A stretch of DNA of 64,000 bases. It comes from Goleter apudmare HA4340-LM2 (GTDB taxonomy: Bacteria > Cyanobacteriota > Cyanobacteriia > Cyanobacteriales > Nostocaceae). The stretch is taken from assembly GCA_019359495.1 (NCBI GenBank), contig JAHHHF010000092.1, positions 40,542 through 104,541 on the forward strand, written 5' to 3'. The notes beneath the pieces are model-generated. The model was not told the DNA's origin. It did not search any database and worked only from the letters and a program-made list of their open reading frames with translations. Below, in pieces: positions 46,660-55,800 of the stretch. Made by a program: the position numbers and the translations under genes. Positions within the stretch are counted from its first letter, which is position 1; every line of letters starts with the position of its first letter.

Positions 46660-47865
46660 ATGAAGATTTTGTTGCTTAACGATTATGCAACGCCTACAGG
46701 AGGCGCTGAATTGATGATGTTGGCACTGAGAGATGGGCTACGTCAACGTGGTCATGATGCCCGCCTTTTTGCTAGTTGTGCTCAAGGTGGTAAAGCGGCT
46801 AGTTTAGCTGACTACGAATGCTTCGGTACTACTTCTAGATGGCGTACTCTGCTGCAAACTATGAATTTCTCGGCATTCCAACAACTTCGCCAAGTTTTAG
46901 CAGAGTTTCAACCGGATTTGGTGCATGTCAGAATATTTCTCACCCAACTGTCGCCTTTAATCTTGCCCTTACTACGCTCGATTCCTAGCCTTTACCACGT
47001 TGCTTGGTATCGATCAATTTGTCCTCTAGGTACTAAACTGCTGCCAAATGGTCAGCTTTGCTCTCACTCTGTAGGTACAGCCTGTTACCGGCAAAATTGC
47101 CTCTCAATGCATGATTGGATGCCACTGATGTTACAGATGCATCTGTGGCGACGGTGGAAGAGTGCTTTTAACCAAGTGGTTGCTAACAGCGAAGCAGTCA
47201 AGCAACAACTAGTGCTAGAGGGTATGGAATCGATTGAGGTAGTTTGGAATGGCATTCCTGTCCATCCCTCCCGTTCTCCCTTGGGATCACCGCCAGTGGT
47301 AGCGTTTGCTGGGCGGCTGGTTTGGGAAAAGGGTATAGATGTGTTGTTACAAGCTTTTAGCCAGGTGATCAATCATATTCCGGAAGCACGGCTGTTATTG
47401 GCTGGTGATGGGCCAGAGTGCGATCGCCTCAAATCCTTAATCAGCCAACTGGGACTCCAGAGACAAGTCTCTATGCTGGGTTATCTACCTCGTTCTGAAA
47501 TGGCAACACACTTTGCCAATGCTTGGGTGCAAGTGGTTCCTTCCCGTTGGGCAGAGCCTTTTGGTATTGTGGCTACGGAAGCCATGATGCGAGGTACTGC
47601 CGTGATTGCCAGCAATTGCGGTGGTTTAACAGAGATTGTCAGAGATGGTCAGACAGGCTTTTTAGTGCCGCAGGATGATGTGGCATCACTGGCGCAATCT
47701 CTGCGGCTGATTTTGAGCGATCGCCAGCTGGCTGAACGAATGGGACAGGCAGGGAGGAAAGTAGCGTTGGCAAACTTTAGCGAAGCTACTTTTGTCGATA
47801 GATTTGAACAAATCTATCAGACGCTAATTCAAGATCAAAAACGCCTTGCTACTCCCATCAGCTAA
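46660..47865 (+). CDS. Glycosyltransferase family 4 (second copy)
   Basis: A 401-residue GT-B enzyme and full-length homologue of the GT4 at 35475. The opening MKILLLNDYATPTGGAELMM differs from the first copy's start by only a few residues. The central Cys-containing segment (SICPLGTKLLPNGQLCSHSVG) and the EPFGIVATEAMMRGTAVIAS motif are shared. The two genes have diverged enough to have different acceptors. It starts an apparent operon with a GT2 gene 37 bases later and the SDR gene. Upstream is only repeat-like sequence, so a promoter in the 150-base gap is possible. Confidence 0.92.
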   Translation: MKILLLNDYATPTGGAELMMLALRDGLRQRGHDARLFASCAQGGKAASLADYECFGTTSRWRTLLQTMNFSAFQQLRQVLAEFQPDLVHVRIFLTQLSPLILPLLRSIPSLYHVAWYRSICPLGTKLLPNGQLCSHSVGTACYRQNCLSMHDWMPLMLQMHLWRRWKSAFNQVVANSEAVKQQLVLEGMESIEVVWNGIPVHPSRSPLGSPPVVAFAGRLVWEKGIDVLLQAFSQVINHIPEARLLLAGDGPECDRLKSLISQLGLQRQVSMLGYLPRSEMATHFANAWVQVVPSRWAEPFGIVATEAMMRGTAVIASNCGGLTEIVRDGQTGFLVPQDDVASLAQSLRLILSDRQLAERMGQAGRKVALANFSEATFVDRFEQIYQTLIQDQKRLATPIS

Positions 47866-47902
47866 CAGTTATTTTTCATCTAACTTATGGGTTAAAACAT
47901 AA

Positions 47903-48913
47903 ATGAATGATGCAAGTGTTGCCGAAACCAAACCAATTTCTCAACCAAGTATAGTCAAAAAACCCACAATTTCTATTGTGGTAGAGGGCTACAACGAAAC
48001 CAAAGACTTGGGAACTGCACATGAAACAATAGCAGCCCTCAGAAATCAAGATTTCCCAATTGCCCAAATGGAAATCATCTTGGTAGGCAATCCAGAACAA
48101 GTCCGTGAGTGGCAACAGACTTACTCTGGAAATGTTGAGTTTTTTGCTGTGAAAACTGTTGAGTTTGCTAGTGCTAACTACTACGAACTCAAAAATGGTG
48201 GTGCTGAAATTGCCTCTGGCAACATCATTGCCTTCACCGATTCCGATGTGTCTCCTCAATCCAGTTGGGTGAGAGCGATAGTTGCAGGGATCAACAATGG
48301 TGCAGATGTTGTAGTTGGTCAGAGTTTATTCAGACATGAAGGTGGGTTGGCTCCTGATACTCCCATAATGCAAGCTTGTGCTTCTATTAGCTGGGGTTGG
48401 GTACTGGGCAAAGGCAAAGCGGTTGGCTTTATGGATCACAACATGGCTTTGCGAACTGAGGTTTTTCGAGACCATCGATATCGTACTGATTTAGGTAGAG
48501 TTTGTACCTCCCCTCTGTTATTCAGAAGTTTAGATAATGCGGGATTAGCGATCGCTATCCAATCTCAGCAGCAAGCAATGCACTTCTTTACATGGCGTTA
48601 CTGGATGAGGTTGCATTTTCGGTATGGTTATGAAGTGTTTCATCTGAGACGTTTAGATCAGCAATACCCTAATCAATGGATTGCCAAAACCAAAATACTA
48701 GAGCCATTGGTAACAATGCTGTGGCACATGCTGCTAGATATTCCTCGTTGGTTTCGATTCAACCGCATTTTAGGAAAATCACTAATTTATAGCTGGATAA
48801 CCATGCCAATTCTGATTATCCTCTCTGCTATAGCTCGTGGCTTAGAAATGTTGGGGATGTATGCCACTATCCTAGCGCCAAATTCTATGAAATATTGGTC
48901 AGAAAATTTCTAG
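47903..48913 (+). CDS. Glycosyltransferase family 2
   Basis: A 336-residue GT2 enzyme. ISIVVEGYNETKDLGTAH near residue 24 starts the GT-A fold, and GNIIAFTDSDVSPQSSWV near residue 108 has the DSD metal site. VGFMDHNMALRTEVFRDH and later RMDH-free helices cover the acceptor side. Residues about 280-330 include one or two hydrophobic stretches that may form a membrane anchor. It lies between the GT4 and SDR genes, with 37 and 22 bases of spacing, in one operon. The sugar donor is unknown. Confidence 0.88.
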   Translation: MNDASVAETKPISQPSIVKKPTISIVVEGYNETKDLGTAHETIAALRNQDFPIAQMEIILVGNPEQVREWQQTYSGNVEFFAVKTVEFASANYYELKNGGAEIASGNIIAFTDSDVSPQSSWVRAIVAGINNGADVVVGQSLFRHEGGLAPDTPIMQACASISWGWVLGKGKAVGFMDHNMALRTEVFRDHRYRTDLGRVCTSPLLFRSLDNAGLAIAIQSQQQAMHFFTWRYWMRLHFRYGYEVFHLRRLDQQYPNQWIAKTKILEPLVTMLWHMLLDIPRWFRFNRILGKSLIYSWITMPILIILSAIARGLEMLGMYATILAPNSMKYWSENF

Positions 48914-48935
48914 GTTCTGTTAAATGAGGTAACTT

Positions 48936-49913
48936 ATGAAAGTATTAGTCACAGGAGCAACAGGACTTGTGGGTAGTCACCTAACTGAAGCTCTCGTCCA
49001 AGCAGGACACACAGTCAAAGCCCTAGCACTACCATCCACCAACACTTCATTGTTGGAGAAATTGGGGGTGGAAATTGTGCGGGGAAACATCACAAATATG
49101 ACAGATGTAGAGCAGGCAGTTAAAGACTGTAAGCATGTGTATCATTTAGCAGCGCAGTTAGCTAAAACCGGAGTATCCAAACAACAATACTACGCCACCA
49201 ATGTAGAGGGAACCAGAAATGTGGCTCTTGCTGCTTTGAAAATGCAAGTTGAACGCTTAGTTTATGGTAGCAGTGTCAGTGTCTATGGACATATCAAACA
49301 TCTACCAGTTGATGAAACGACACCACTCAAACCAAATACTCACTACGCAGCGACAAAATTATTAGGTGAACAAATAGTCTTATCCCATTATCAGCAGCAA
49401 GGATTACCAGTTGTTGTGGCTCGAATTACCAGTGTCGTAGGTGCAAGAGCCAGTCAGTGGTCTGGATTATTAAATGTTATTGCTGCTCAAAAATTTCGGA
49501 TAATTGGTAGTGGTGAAAATTACTATCACCTCGTCAATGTCCTGAATCTAATTGATGGTTTACAGCGCTGTGCTACTACGAAGAATATAGAAGGAGAATG
49601 CTATATATTAGCAGATGAAACCCCAGTTACGTTACACGATTTTCTCAAATTTTTGGCTCAAGAGTTGGGTGTAGATATCATTTTGAATGGAATGCCATTG
49701 CTACCATTTCAAATATTACAAATAATTACGGAAAAGACTTACCAGACATTTAAAATCCAATTGCCATACACCCATCGATATAATTTATTCCTCAATAGCA
49801 GGATTTTCAACATTGCTAAGGCTAAAAAAGAATTGGGATATGCTCCTAAAATGTTACTTGCAGATGGTATCAAACAAATGATTACCGACTATCAACAACA
49901 AAAGCATGGATAG
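48936..49913 (+). CDS. NAD-dependent epimerase/dehydratase (extended SDR)
   Basis: A 325-residue SDR. The N-terminal loop VTGATGLVGSHL (from residue 5) binds NAD(P). VYGSSVSVYGHIKHLPVDE and YAATKLLGEQ carry the Ser and Tyr-x3-Lys of the active site. The C-terminal part shows KELGYAPKMLLADGIKQM, typical of extended SDR enzymes that act on sugar nucleotides or on steroid-like ligands. It is the middle gene of an operon between a GT2 and an HD-like protein, so a nucleotide sugar is the likely substrate. Start is ATG at 48936, 22 bases after the GT2 stop. Confidence 0.88.
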   Translation: MKVLVTGATGLVGSHLTEALVQAGHTVKALALPSTNTSLLEKLGVEIVRGNITNMTDVEQAVKDCKHVYHLAAQLAKTGVSKQQYYATNVEGTRNVALAALKMQVERLVYGSSVSVYGHIKHLPVDETTPLKPNTHYAATKLLGEQIVLSHYQQQGLPVVVARITSVVGARASQWSGLLNVIAAQKFRIIGSGENYYHLVNVLNLIDGLQRCATTKNIEGECYILADETPVTLHDFLKFLAQELGVDIILNGMPLLPFQILQIITEKTYQTFKIQLPYTHRYNLFLNSRIFNIAKAKKELGYAPKMLLADGIKQMITDYQQQKHG

Positions 49914-49918
49914 ACATT

Positions 49919-50659
49919 ATGGAAAAATACTATCTGGCTCATACAAATGTGCAACTGCTCAACCAATTACGAAATGCAGGTTATTCTCATGCTGATTTAT
50001 TCTACATATTTGAGATTTATAAATTTGTTATAGAGTTGTGTTATGGTTTCCAATCCTCCGGCAAACTATTCATCGTACATTTAATTAGAACTGCCAGTAT
50101 TTTAGTAAGTTTACAGACAAATATTTCAGTAATTGCTGCTGGTTTACTGCATTCTGTTTATGAGTTTGGTGATTTTGGCGACGGTAGCCGTGGTCTTAGG
50201 GACTGGAAGCGTGCACGAGTCAGACAAAGATGTGGAGAAATCACAGAGTTAATTGTGATGAAATACTCTACTTTACAGTGGACAGAACCTGTTGTTTGCA
50301 ATAATTTAGTTGCTCTTGAATCGAATGAGCAGGATGCAATTTTAATACGTTTGGTCAATCAATTAGAATTATGCCTGGATTTAGAAGTTTTATACCAAAG
50401 TAACTATGTAGATATAATCCAAAACATTAAAGAGCAAGAAAAATTACTTATAGAAATGGCGATCGCACTTGGCTATCCTCACCTTGCTGCTCAGTTAGCT
50501 GAAACTTTTCAAGAAATTCTATCAATTAATGATTTTCTAGCTTATCCTCGTGATAGTGCCTATTTCTCTCAAGTATCAGGACGTTTATCAGTTAAACAAC
50601 TATTGATGATTCGCCTCAAATCACAATTTAAACAGGTAAAAATTTCATTTGTCTCTTAA
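49919..50659 (+). CDS. HD-like protein with degenerate metal motif
   Basis: A 246-residue helical protein starting five bases after the SDR stop. Residues about 48-86 read GKLFIVHLIRTASILV and IAAGLLHSVYEFGDF, which has the shape of the RelA/SpoT-type HD fold. His54 and His78 are present, but the HD pair is His-Ser (HS), so hydrolase activity is doubtful. No synthetase domain is present. Its tight fit in a sugar-nucleotide operon suggests a regulatory or ligand-sensing role, which is an inference. Other names for the fold, such as an uncharacterised DUF, are possible. Confidence 0.55.
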   Translation: MEKYYLAHTNVQLLNQLRNAGYSHADLFYIFEIYKFVIELCYGFQSSGKLFIVHLIRTASILVSLQTNISVIAAGLLHSVYEFGDFGDGSRGLRDWKRARVRQRCGEITELIVMKYSTLQWTEPVVCNNLVALESNEQDAILIRLVNQLELCLDLEVLYQSNYVDIIQNIKEQEKLLIEMAIALGYPHLAAQLAETFQEILSINDFLAYPRDSAYFSQVSGRLSVKQLLMIRLKSQFKQVKISFVS

Positions 50660-50894
50660 AGGTTGTTTTAAAAGTCATGATTGATGCGTCAAATATTTTT
50701 TGACCCCACCCTAACCCTCACGCCAATGCAGATCAAGTCGGGAAACCCGCCCACGCAAGTGGCTCCCCTTACAAAGGGGAGAGAACAGTTTCCCCCCTTG
50801 AAAAAAGGGATCAAGAGGAGTAATAATGTGATTTTAATCACAGTCAACCACTTTTTAAACATCCTCTTAAACTTAGCTATTTGATAATTTCCAA

Positions 50895-52265
50895 ATGAAT
50901 GATATGTACCAGATCCCTAAAGAAAAAGTAGCCAAACTCTTAAATCTTTTTTTGGCGATCGCACTAATTATTTCCCTATTAGGATTCTTTGTTGATATCA
51001 CACATACCATTCGACATGGTGGTGTAGATATGAGAAATAGAGTTGTAGGAGCTAGACTTTTAAACAGAGGTTTAGATCCATATTATTTTAAATGGAGTCA
51101 AGGGCAAGATGAAAAACTGCTCGACCCAATGGATAAGCCTCGGACACCTGTATCAAGAGTTACTGTACCGCCAAGTGTGTTATTTTTGCATACAATCATC
51201 GCCGAACTTCCCTATATTCAACAAAGATTTCTTTGGTTGCTTATCCAGTGGTCAGCGTTAATTGGCTCTTTGTTTTTTTTAACATTTAACCAAGGTCAAA
51301 AATTAACTAGTAAGTTTTTGCCAAGTACAGTTTTACTCTTAATTTCTGGTAGTAGTTTTTGGCGGCTACATGTAGATGTAGGACAAATTTATATTTTGTA
51401 TGTCTTCCTAATTTCAGCATCATACTATATTTTGCAAACCACAAATAAATTTAGGAATATATTGGGAGGTTTACTGCTTGGACTTGCTATTAGCCTGCGT
51501 TTTCCCTTGGTCGTTATACTGCTGCCAGTAATTATTTTTAAAAAGTTTAAGTTGTTATTAGCGACGGTGTTTAGTTTATGTTTATGCTTATTAGCTTTTG
51601 TAGTTGTTACTGGTCAGCAAGTATGGATCAGTTATTTCTCGGCGATGACAATTACAGGCAAATTAGCCATAGGTAAGGCTCAATTAGCTCAAAATGTAAC
51701 CAGTACTCCCCTACCTTCAATGATTGAAGGTATGAATAATTTAACACTTATGTTAAGAACTATCTATGTGAATTCTAGCATACAAAAATTTGTGAATGCC
51801 CTATTAAAGGTAGATTTATATAGTAATCATTTAATAGTCATTGCTTGTGTGTCGTTGTTAATTTATTCTGTAATAATTTACTATTCTGGACGCCATAACA
51901 TCACTAAATCAACAGTATCTTCTTGGGATAGGATTTTTTTGGTTGGAAGTCTGATGATTTTGATATTGGAATTATTTATTCCAGCACCTAGATATTCATA
52001 CAATAATATCCAGTTTCTCATTCCTTTGTTTTTATTGTTAAAGAACTTAGATTATTCTGAGACTAAATCAATTATACTTTTGAGTTGTTTAATTTTAAGC
52101 TTCTTGATGATGAATGGTATATTTTCTTGGTTTATCTACAGCTTTTTAATAGGTGAATGGGGGGCAATAGTCATTATGGTAGTGATGAGTATCAGACTTT
52201 TGAAGAGGATGGCTTCCCAATCTGCAAATACGGAACTGGAAGAAGTCATCCAGAATGGGCGATGA
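50895..52265 (+). CDS. GT87-like polytopic membrane glycosyltransferase
   Basis: A 456-residue protein with about 10-12 hydrophobic helices. Its hydrophilic loop after the first helix (residues about 40-90: VGARLLNRGLDPYYFKWSQG) is typical of polyprenyl-mannose-type GT87 (DUF2029) enzymes, which use a lipid-linked sugar as donor and transfer it on the outer side. The start is ATG at 50895 or 50904. A truncated paralogue of its first helix lies at 38216. A 235-base spacer with degenerate repeats separates it from the HD-like gene, so it may have its own promoter. It is convergent with two GT4 genes to the right. Confidence 0.82.
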   Translation: MNDMYQIPKEKVAKLLNLFLAIALIISLLGFFVDITHTIRHGGVDMRNRVVGARLLNRGLDPYYFKWSQGQDEKLLDPMDKPRTPVSRVTVPPSVLFLHTIIAELPYIQQRFLWLLIQWSALIGSLFFLTFNQGQKLTSKFLPSTVLLLISGSSFWRLHVDVGQIYILYVFLISASYYILQTTNKFRNILGGLLLGLAISLRFPLVVILLPVIIFKKFKLLLATVFSLCLCLLAFVVVTGQQVWISYFSAMTITGKLAIGKAQLAQNVTSTPLPSMIEGMNNLTLMLRTIYVNSSIQKFVNALLKVDLYSNHLIVIACVSLLIYSVIIYYSGRHNITKSTVSSWDRIFLVGSLMILILELFIPAPRYSYNNIQFLIPLFLLLKNLDYSETKSIILLSCLILSFLMMNGIFSWFIYSFLIGEWGAIVIMVVMSIRLLKRMASQSANTELEEVIQNGR

Positions 52266-52378
52266 TCTTGATCAAACTGCCTACGGGAGTGCCCTGATAA
52301 CGGGGAGGTGAATAATTAATTCCTAGCTTGCTTCTCGTCATTCGCGTAGCGTCTCATAGAGAAGGCCAGTATTACGAA

Positions 52379-53515
52379 TTAATATTGTGCTAATAGCTGG
52401 GCAATTTGCTGATTAATAGTTGTGACATCAAAACGCTGACTAGCAGTCATCCTGGCATGATTTGCGATAGTCTGGCTTTGTTCTCTCTCTACAAGACAGG
52501 TATTAATAACTTGTGCTAATTCTTGGGGTTCTCCTGCTTCTACGAGAAACCCATTCACTCCATGTTCTACTAATTCTGTTGCACCGCCAGCTTTAGCTGC
52601 AACTACCGGTTTTCCCGATAGCATAGCTTCTACAATAACTCTGCCAAATGGTTCGGGAGAGGTGGAGGTATGTGCAACTAGGTCGCAAGTAGCCATTAAT
52701 TGGGGAATATCAGAACGAAAACCTAAAAATTTCACACGGTTTTCTAGTTCTAGATTTGCAACTTGTTGGTGTAATTGTTGGACATATTCTTGTTCTCCAA
52801 ATAATGCGTCACCAACTAAAATTGCTGTCACCTCTGGAGGGCATTTAGTCATGGCATTGATTAAAATATGCTGTCCTTTCCACGGTGCTAGACGGCTGAA
52901 GTGTCCGACTACAAATTTACCTTCTAGCCCTAAATCTTGCTGTAATTGCTTAATGTCGGATACATCAGGTTGATAAATTTTGGGGTTAAAACCATTATAG
53001 ACAACAGTGGTGAGTTCTGGGCGTCCTCCTGCTTGGATGAACGCTGTTTGACTAGCTTGAGAATTAGCAATTACTAATGATGCAAAACGATTGGCTAAGG
53101 TAACGGCAATGCGTCGATTGGTTTCACTAAAGTGTTCTTTAGAGAGAATGTCATGTAAATGATAGACCAAAGGACGGCGGGTAAAAAAACTAGCGATCGC
53201 CCCAATCACTAAAGCTTTTTGAGTGTTAGCGTAGATTAAATCGTAGACACGGGCTATTTTGATGACGTTAATAATTACAGGTACAATTTGTTGGAAACTA
53301 CCCAATGCTTGTAAGAGGTTGCTTTGTTTACGAACTGTGATTTGTTGAGTTGCGAGAACTTCTACTGGGATATGATGCTGCTGTAATAAACTTTTAAATG
53401 GCCCATCGACAAATAAGCCAACAAGAGAGCGATCGCTATACGGTTTAGCAATATCTAGTAAACACAATTCCGCACCACCGAGATTACCACTTTGGTCTAA
53501 AAAAAGAATTTTCAT
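52379..53515 (-). CDS. Glycosyltransferase family 4
   Basis: A 378-residue GT-B enzyme. MKILFLDQSGNLGGAELCLL starts the fold, with GGAE again. VVGHFSRLAPWKGQHILINA and PEPFGRVIVEAMLSGKPVVA are the nucleotide-sugar motifs, the latter with both glutamates. The frame is open to 53590, overlapping the upstream gene; I chose the ATG at 53513-53515, which matches the family start and leaves a 25-base gap to the other GT4. These two minus-strand genes form a small operon facing the main plus-strand cluster. Confidence 0.9.
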   Translation of the reverse strand: MKILFLDQSGNLGGAELCLLDIAKPYSDRSLVGLFVDGPFKSLLQQHHIPVEVLATQQITVRKQSNLLQALGSFQQIVPVIINVIKIARVYDLIYANTQKALVIGAIASFFTRRPLVYHLHDILSKEHFSETNRRIAVTLANRFASLVIANSQASQTAFIQAGGRPELTTVVYNGFNPKIYQPDVSDIKQLQQDLGLEGKFVVGHFSRLAPWKGQHILINAMTKCPPEVTAILVGDALFGEQEYVQQLHQQVANLELENRVKFLGFRSDIPQLMATCDLVAHTSTSPEPFGRVIVEAMLSGKPVVAAKAGGATELVEHGVNGFLVEAGEPQELAQVINTCLVEREQSQTIANHARMTASQRFDVTTINQQIAQLLAQY

Positions 53516-53540
53516 ATATCCAATAACAACTGATATTTTT

Positions 53541-54710
53541 CTAAGCCAAAAGTACATTACGTACTTGCTGGGCGATAATTTGCCAGTCAAAATTTGTAGC
53601 GGCGTACTGACGACAGTCTTGGCGAGAAGGTATAGTTATATTTTGCAGTAATACCTGTGATAATTTATCTGCGATCGCTAAAGCTTCAGTAGAAGTAGTA
53701 ATTAACTCAGGTGAAAAGGGTGCTACAATTTCCGGCATTCCACCAACAGGAGTGCAGACAACTGGAGTTCCACAGGCTAAAGATTCTACAACTACTAATC
53801 CAAAACCTTCAAAAGACTGACTAGGCATAACTGTCAAATCAGCAGCCTGGTAAGCTATGGGTAAATCATCATCGGGGAGAAAACCCAAAAATTTCACGTT
53901 GTTTTCTAATCCTAATTCCCTAGCTTGCTGTTCTAGAGTAGCTTGCAGATGTCCACGACCTGCGATCGCTAGCCAAACATCCGGAATTTTTGGTTTAATG
54001 ATTGCGAGTGCGTCTAATAATTTATCCAGCCCTACTCGATGCACTAACCGCCGGGATGTGAATAGAATAGGGCGATTTTCCGGCCAGCCTAACTTAGTAC
54101 GAGCTGTTTGGGGTGTTAAATTTGCTTCAAACCTATGAATATCAACGCCGCCGGGAATAATGTGAATTTTACTCCAAGGAATTTGGTATTGTTGATGTAA
54201 AATTTTGCCAAAGGCTTTACTGAGAACAATAAAGCGATCGCATCGTTTATAAGTAGTTTTTTCTATTAACCAACGTTTGATAAAAGTACTGAGTATTTGA
54301 TTACTTACTTCCTGCTGACTTTCAGAAGTCCAGGGGCCATGAAAGTTAAAAGTAATTGGTACTCCTGGCGGCAGTATATCTAATATGGGAAAACTATATA
54401 ATGCAAAATGTAAATTAATCGCATCTGGTTTACCCACCCTAGTTTTTAAAAAATTAGTGCGAATAGACCATAATCGTTGCCAAATTGGACTATCTGGATT
54501 AGCTAGGTTAGTCAATTTGATAGGTAAATTTACTTCAGTTTCTGGTAAACCTATTCCACATAATTCCACCTGGTCTTGATTAGCTGCTAGTTTATGAGTT
54601 AGTTCATAAATATACCGTTCCAGTCCTCCGGGGCTTTGGGGAAACCAGCCCATTCCTACGGTTAGAATAGATGCAGATTCTGAGGCTGATTTTTTTTCGT
54701 GATCTTTCAC
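53541..54710 (-). CDS. Glycosyltransferase family 4
   Basis: A 389-residue GT-B enzyme. ILTVGMGWFPQSPGGLERY at residues 15-33 is the N-terminal domain start, and HIIPGGVDIHRFEAN is the linker. RPILFTSRRLVHRVGLDKLLDAL and SFEGFGLVVVESLACGTPVV carry the donor-binding motifs. It is first in the minus-strand pair, with its ATG at 54708-54710. Upstream lies the 1.1-kb divergent region shared with the exported propeller protein, so its expression may respond to the same signals. Confidence 0.9.
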   Translation of the reverse strand: MKDHEKKSASESASILTVGMGWFPQSPGGLERYIYELTHKLAANQDQVELCGIGLPETEVNLPIKLTNLANPDSPIWQRLWSIRTNFLKTRVGKPDAINLHFALYSFPILDILPPGVPITFNFHGPWTSESQQEVSNQILSTFIKRWLIEKTTYKRCDRFIVLSKAFGKILHQQYQIPWSKIHIIPGGVDIHRFEANLTPQTARTKLGWPENRPILFTSRRLVHRVGLDKLLDALAIIKPKIPDVWLAIAGRGHLQATLEQQARELGLENNVKFLGFLPDDDLPIAYQAADLTVMPSQSFEGFGLVVVESLACGTPVVCTPVGGMPEIVAPFSPELITTSTEALAIADKLSQVLLQNITIPSRQDCRQYAATNFDWQIIAQQVRNVLLA

Positions 54711-55800
54711 CTATTGTTCTCCTATGATGTATTGAGCGTGTATGTGTTAGTTATCACATCAACCTCAATCTCTTGGTTGAACCCAACTATGAAAGTTGAT
54801 TTGGTTATTAGTTATATCCATCCATTTTTTATATGATCAGCACTTTTTAAGTCATGCCAGAGGGGGATTTTTCTCCCAAATTTCTCTTTTATTGAAAAAA
54901 TTGCCAACCATCTTCAGAGCCTAGAATAAGAGTGGAAAGCTGCTAATTAATCGATAGAAAGTTTCTTTTATAAACCATTTATATTATGCTGTCAATAAGT
55001 AAATTTATATAGTATTTTTACTAACTACCCAACCACAGTAGTGATTATTATACTTATTGAGTATTTATCTTTAGGACTTACACAAGATGGCTCTGAACCC
55101 CGACTTCTTTTAAAAATTCGGGGTTTTAATTAACTAAATTTATATTTAAATAGGTGATTATTCATACTTGAATATATATCTTGATAAAATATTTTCTTGA
55201 AAATAAAAAATCTGTATGATTTTTGTGAAATTTGTGTAAACAAGATTTTTAAATGTCAAATATTTGCTAATTATGTAGATATTCTGCTCACAAAAAAATT
55301 AAGGATTCAGTATAAGTTCCTGTTTTGTTTTTAGTTGGATAATCTTCAGTAATAGCCAGTCACTAAACATACCAATCCCTACAAATCATGATTAGACTTG
55401 TTGTCAAAAGTATCTTTGATATAAATAACTTTTACAAGCAGTCTATTCTCGAATTTGGCTATTTTTAAAAATAATCTAACGAATTTGAGGGTAGAGTTCT
55501 AACGCTTGTTTGCACCTACGGCGTACTCACAATCGCATGGTAATTTCTATTTTGGAAATCTCCTTAACAACCGTAACTTTCATCTTGACTATCGAATCCA
55601 TATTATTGATACAAAGGAATCTTCAATAGAATAAACTGAAATCTAAATCTTTAAAATTATAGAAATTTAAATATTATTCCTGATATTTTGATTAATACCT
55701 AGTATGTTGTGATATTTACTGGAAAAGAAAAACTATATTTTCTTGATTGACCACCAACGGCGAATAATGAGTTAAAAACAGATATAAACTTGGTAGCTTT
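54711..55800. promoter_or_regulatory. Long AT-rich divergent region between GT4 and the exported propeller protein
   Basis: This stretch of 1,090 bases has no convincing gene on either strand. It contains a palindrome, AACCCCGA at 55096-55103 with 55118-55125, just after a half-end of the AGGACTTAC repeat family (55073). The rest is AT-rich with short runs of A or T. Promoters of both divergent genes should lie within it, but I could not select specific boxes. The unusually long leader of the right-hand gene is worth noting. Confidence 0.5.
55096..55125. repeat. AACCCCGA hairpin repeat
   Basis: An 8-bp stem with a 14-base loop, followed by TTTTAATT. It belongs to a common intergenic hairpin type and could also act as a weak terminator. 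Confidence 0.5.

Noticed and set aside
50681..50884. Short plus-strand open frame between the HD-like and GT87-like genes
   Set aside because: It overlaps degenerate CCCACCCTAACCC-type repeat sequence, and its composition is not protein-like.
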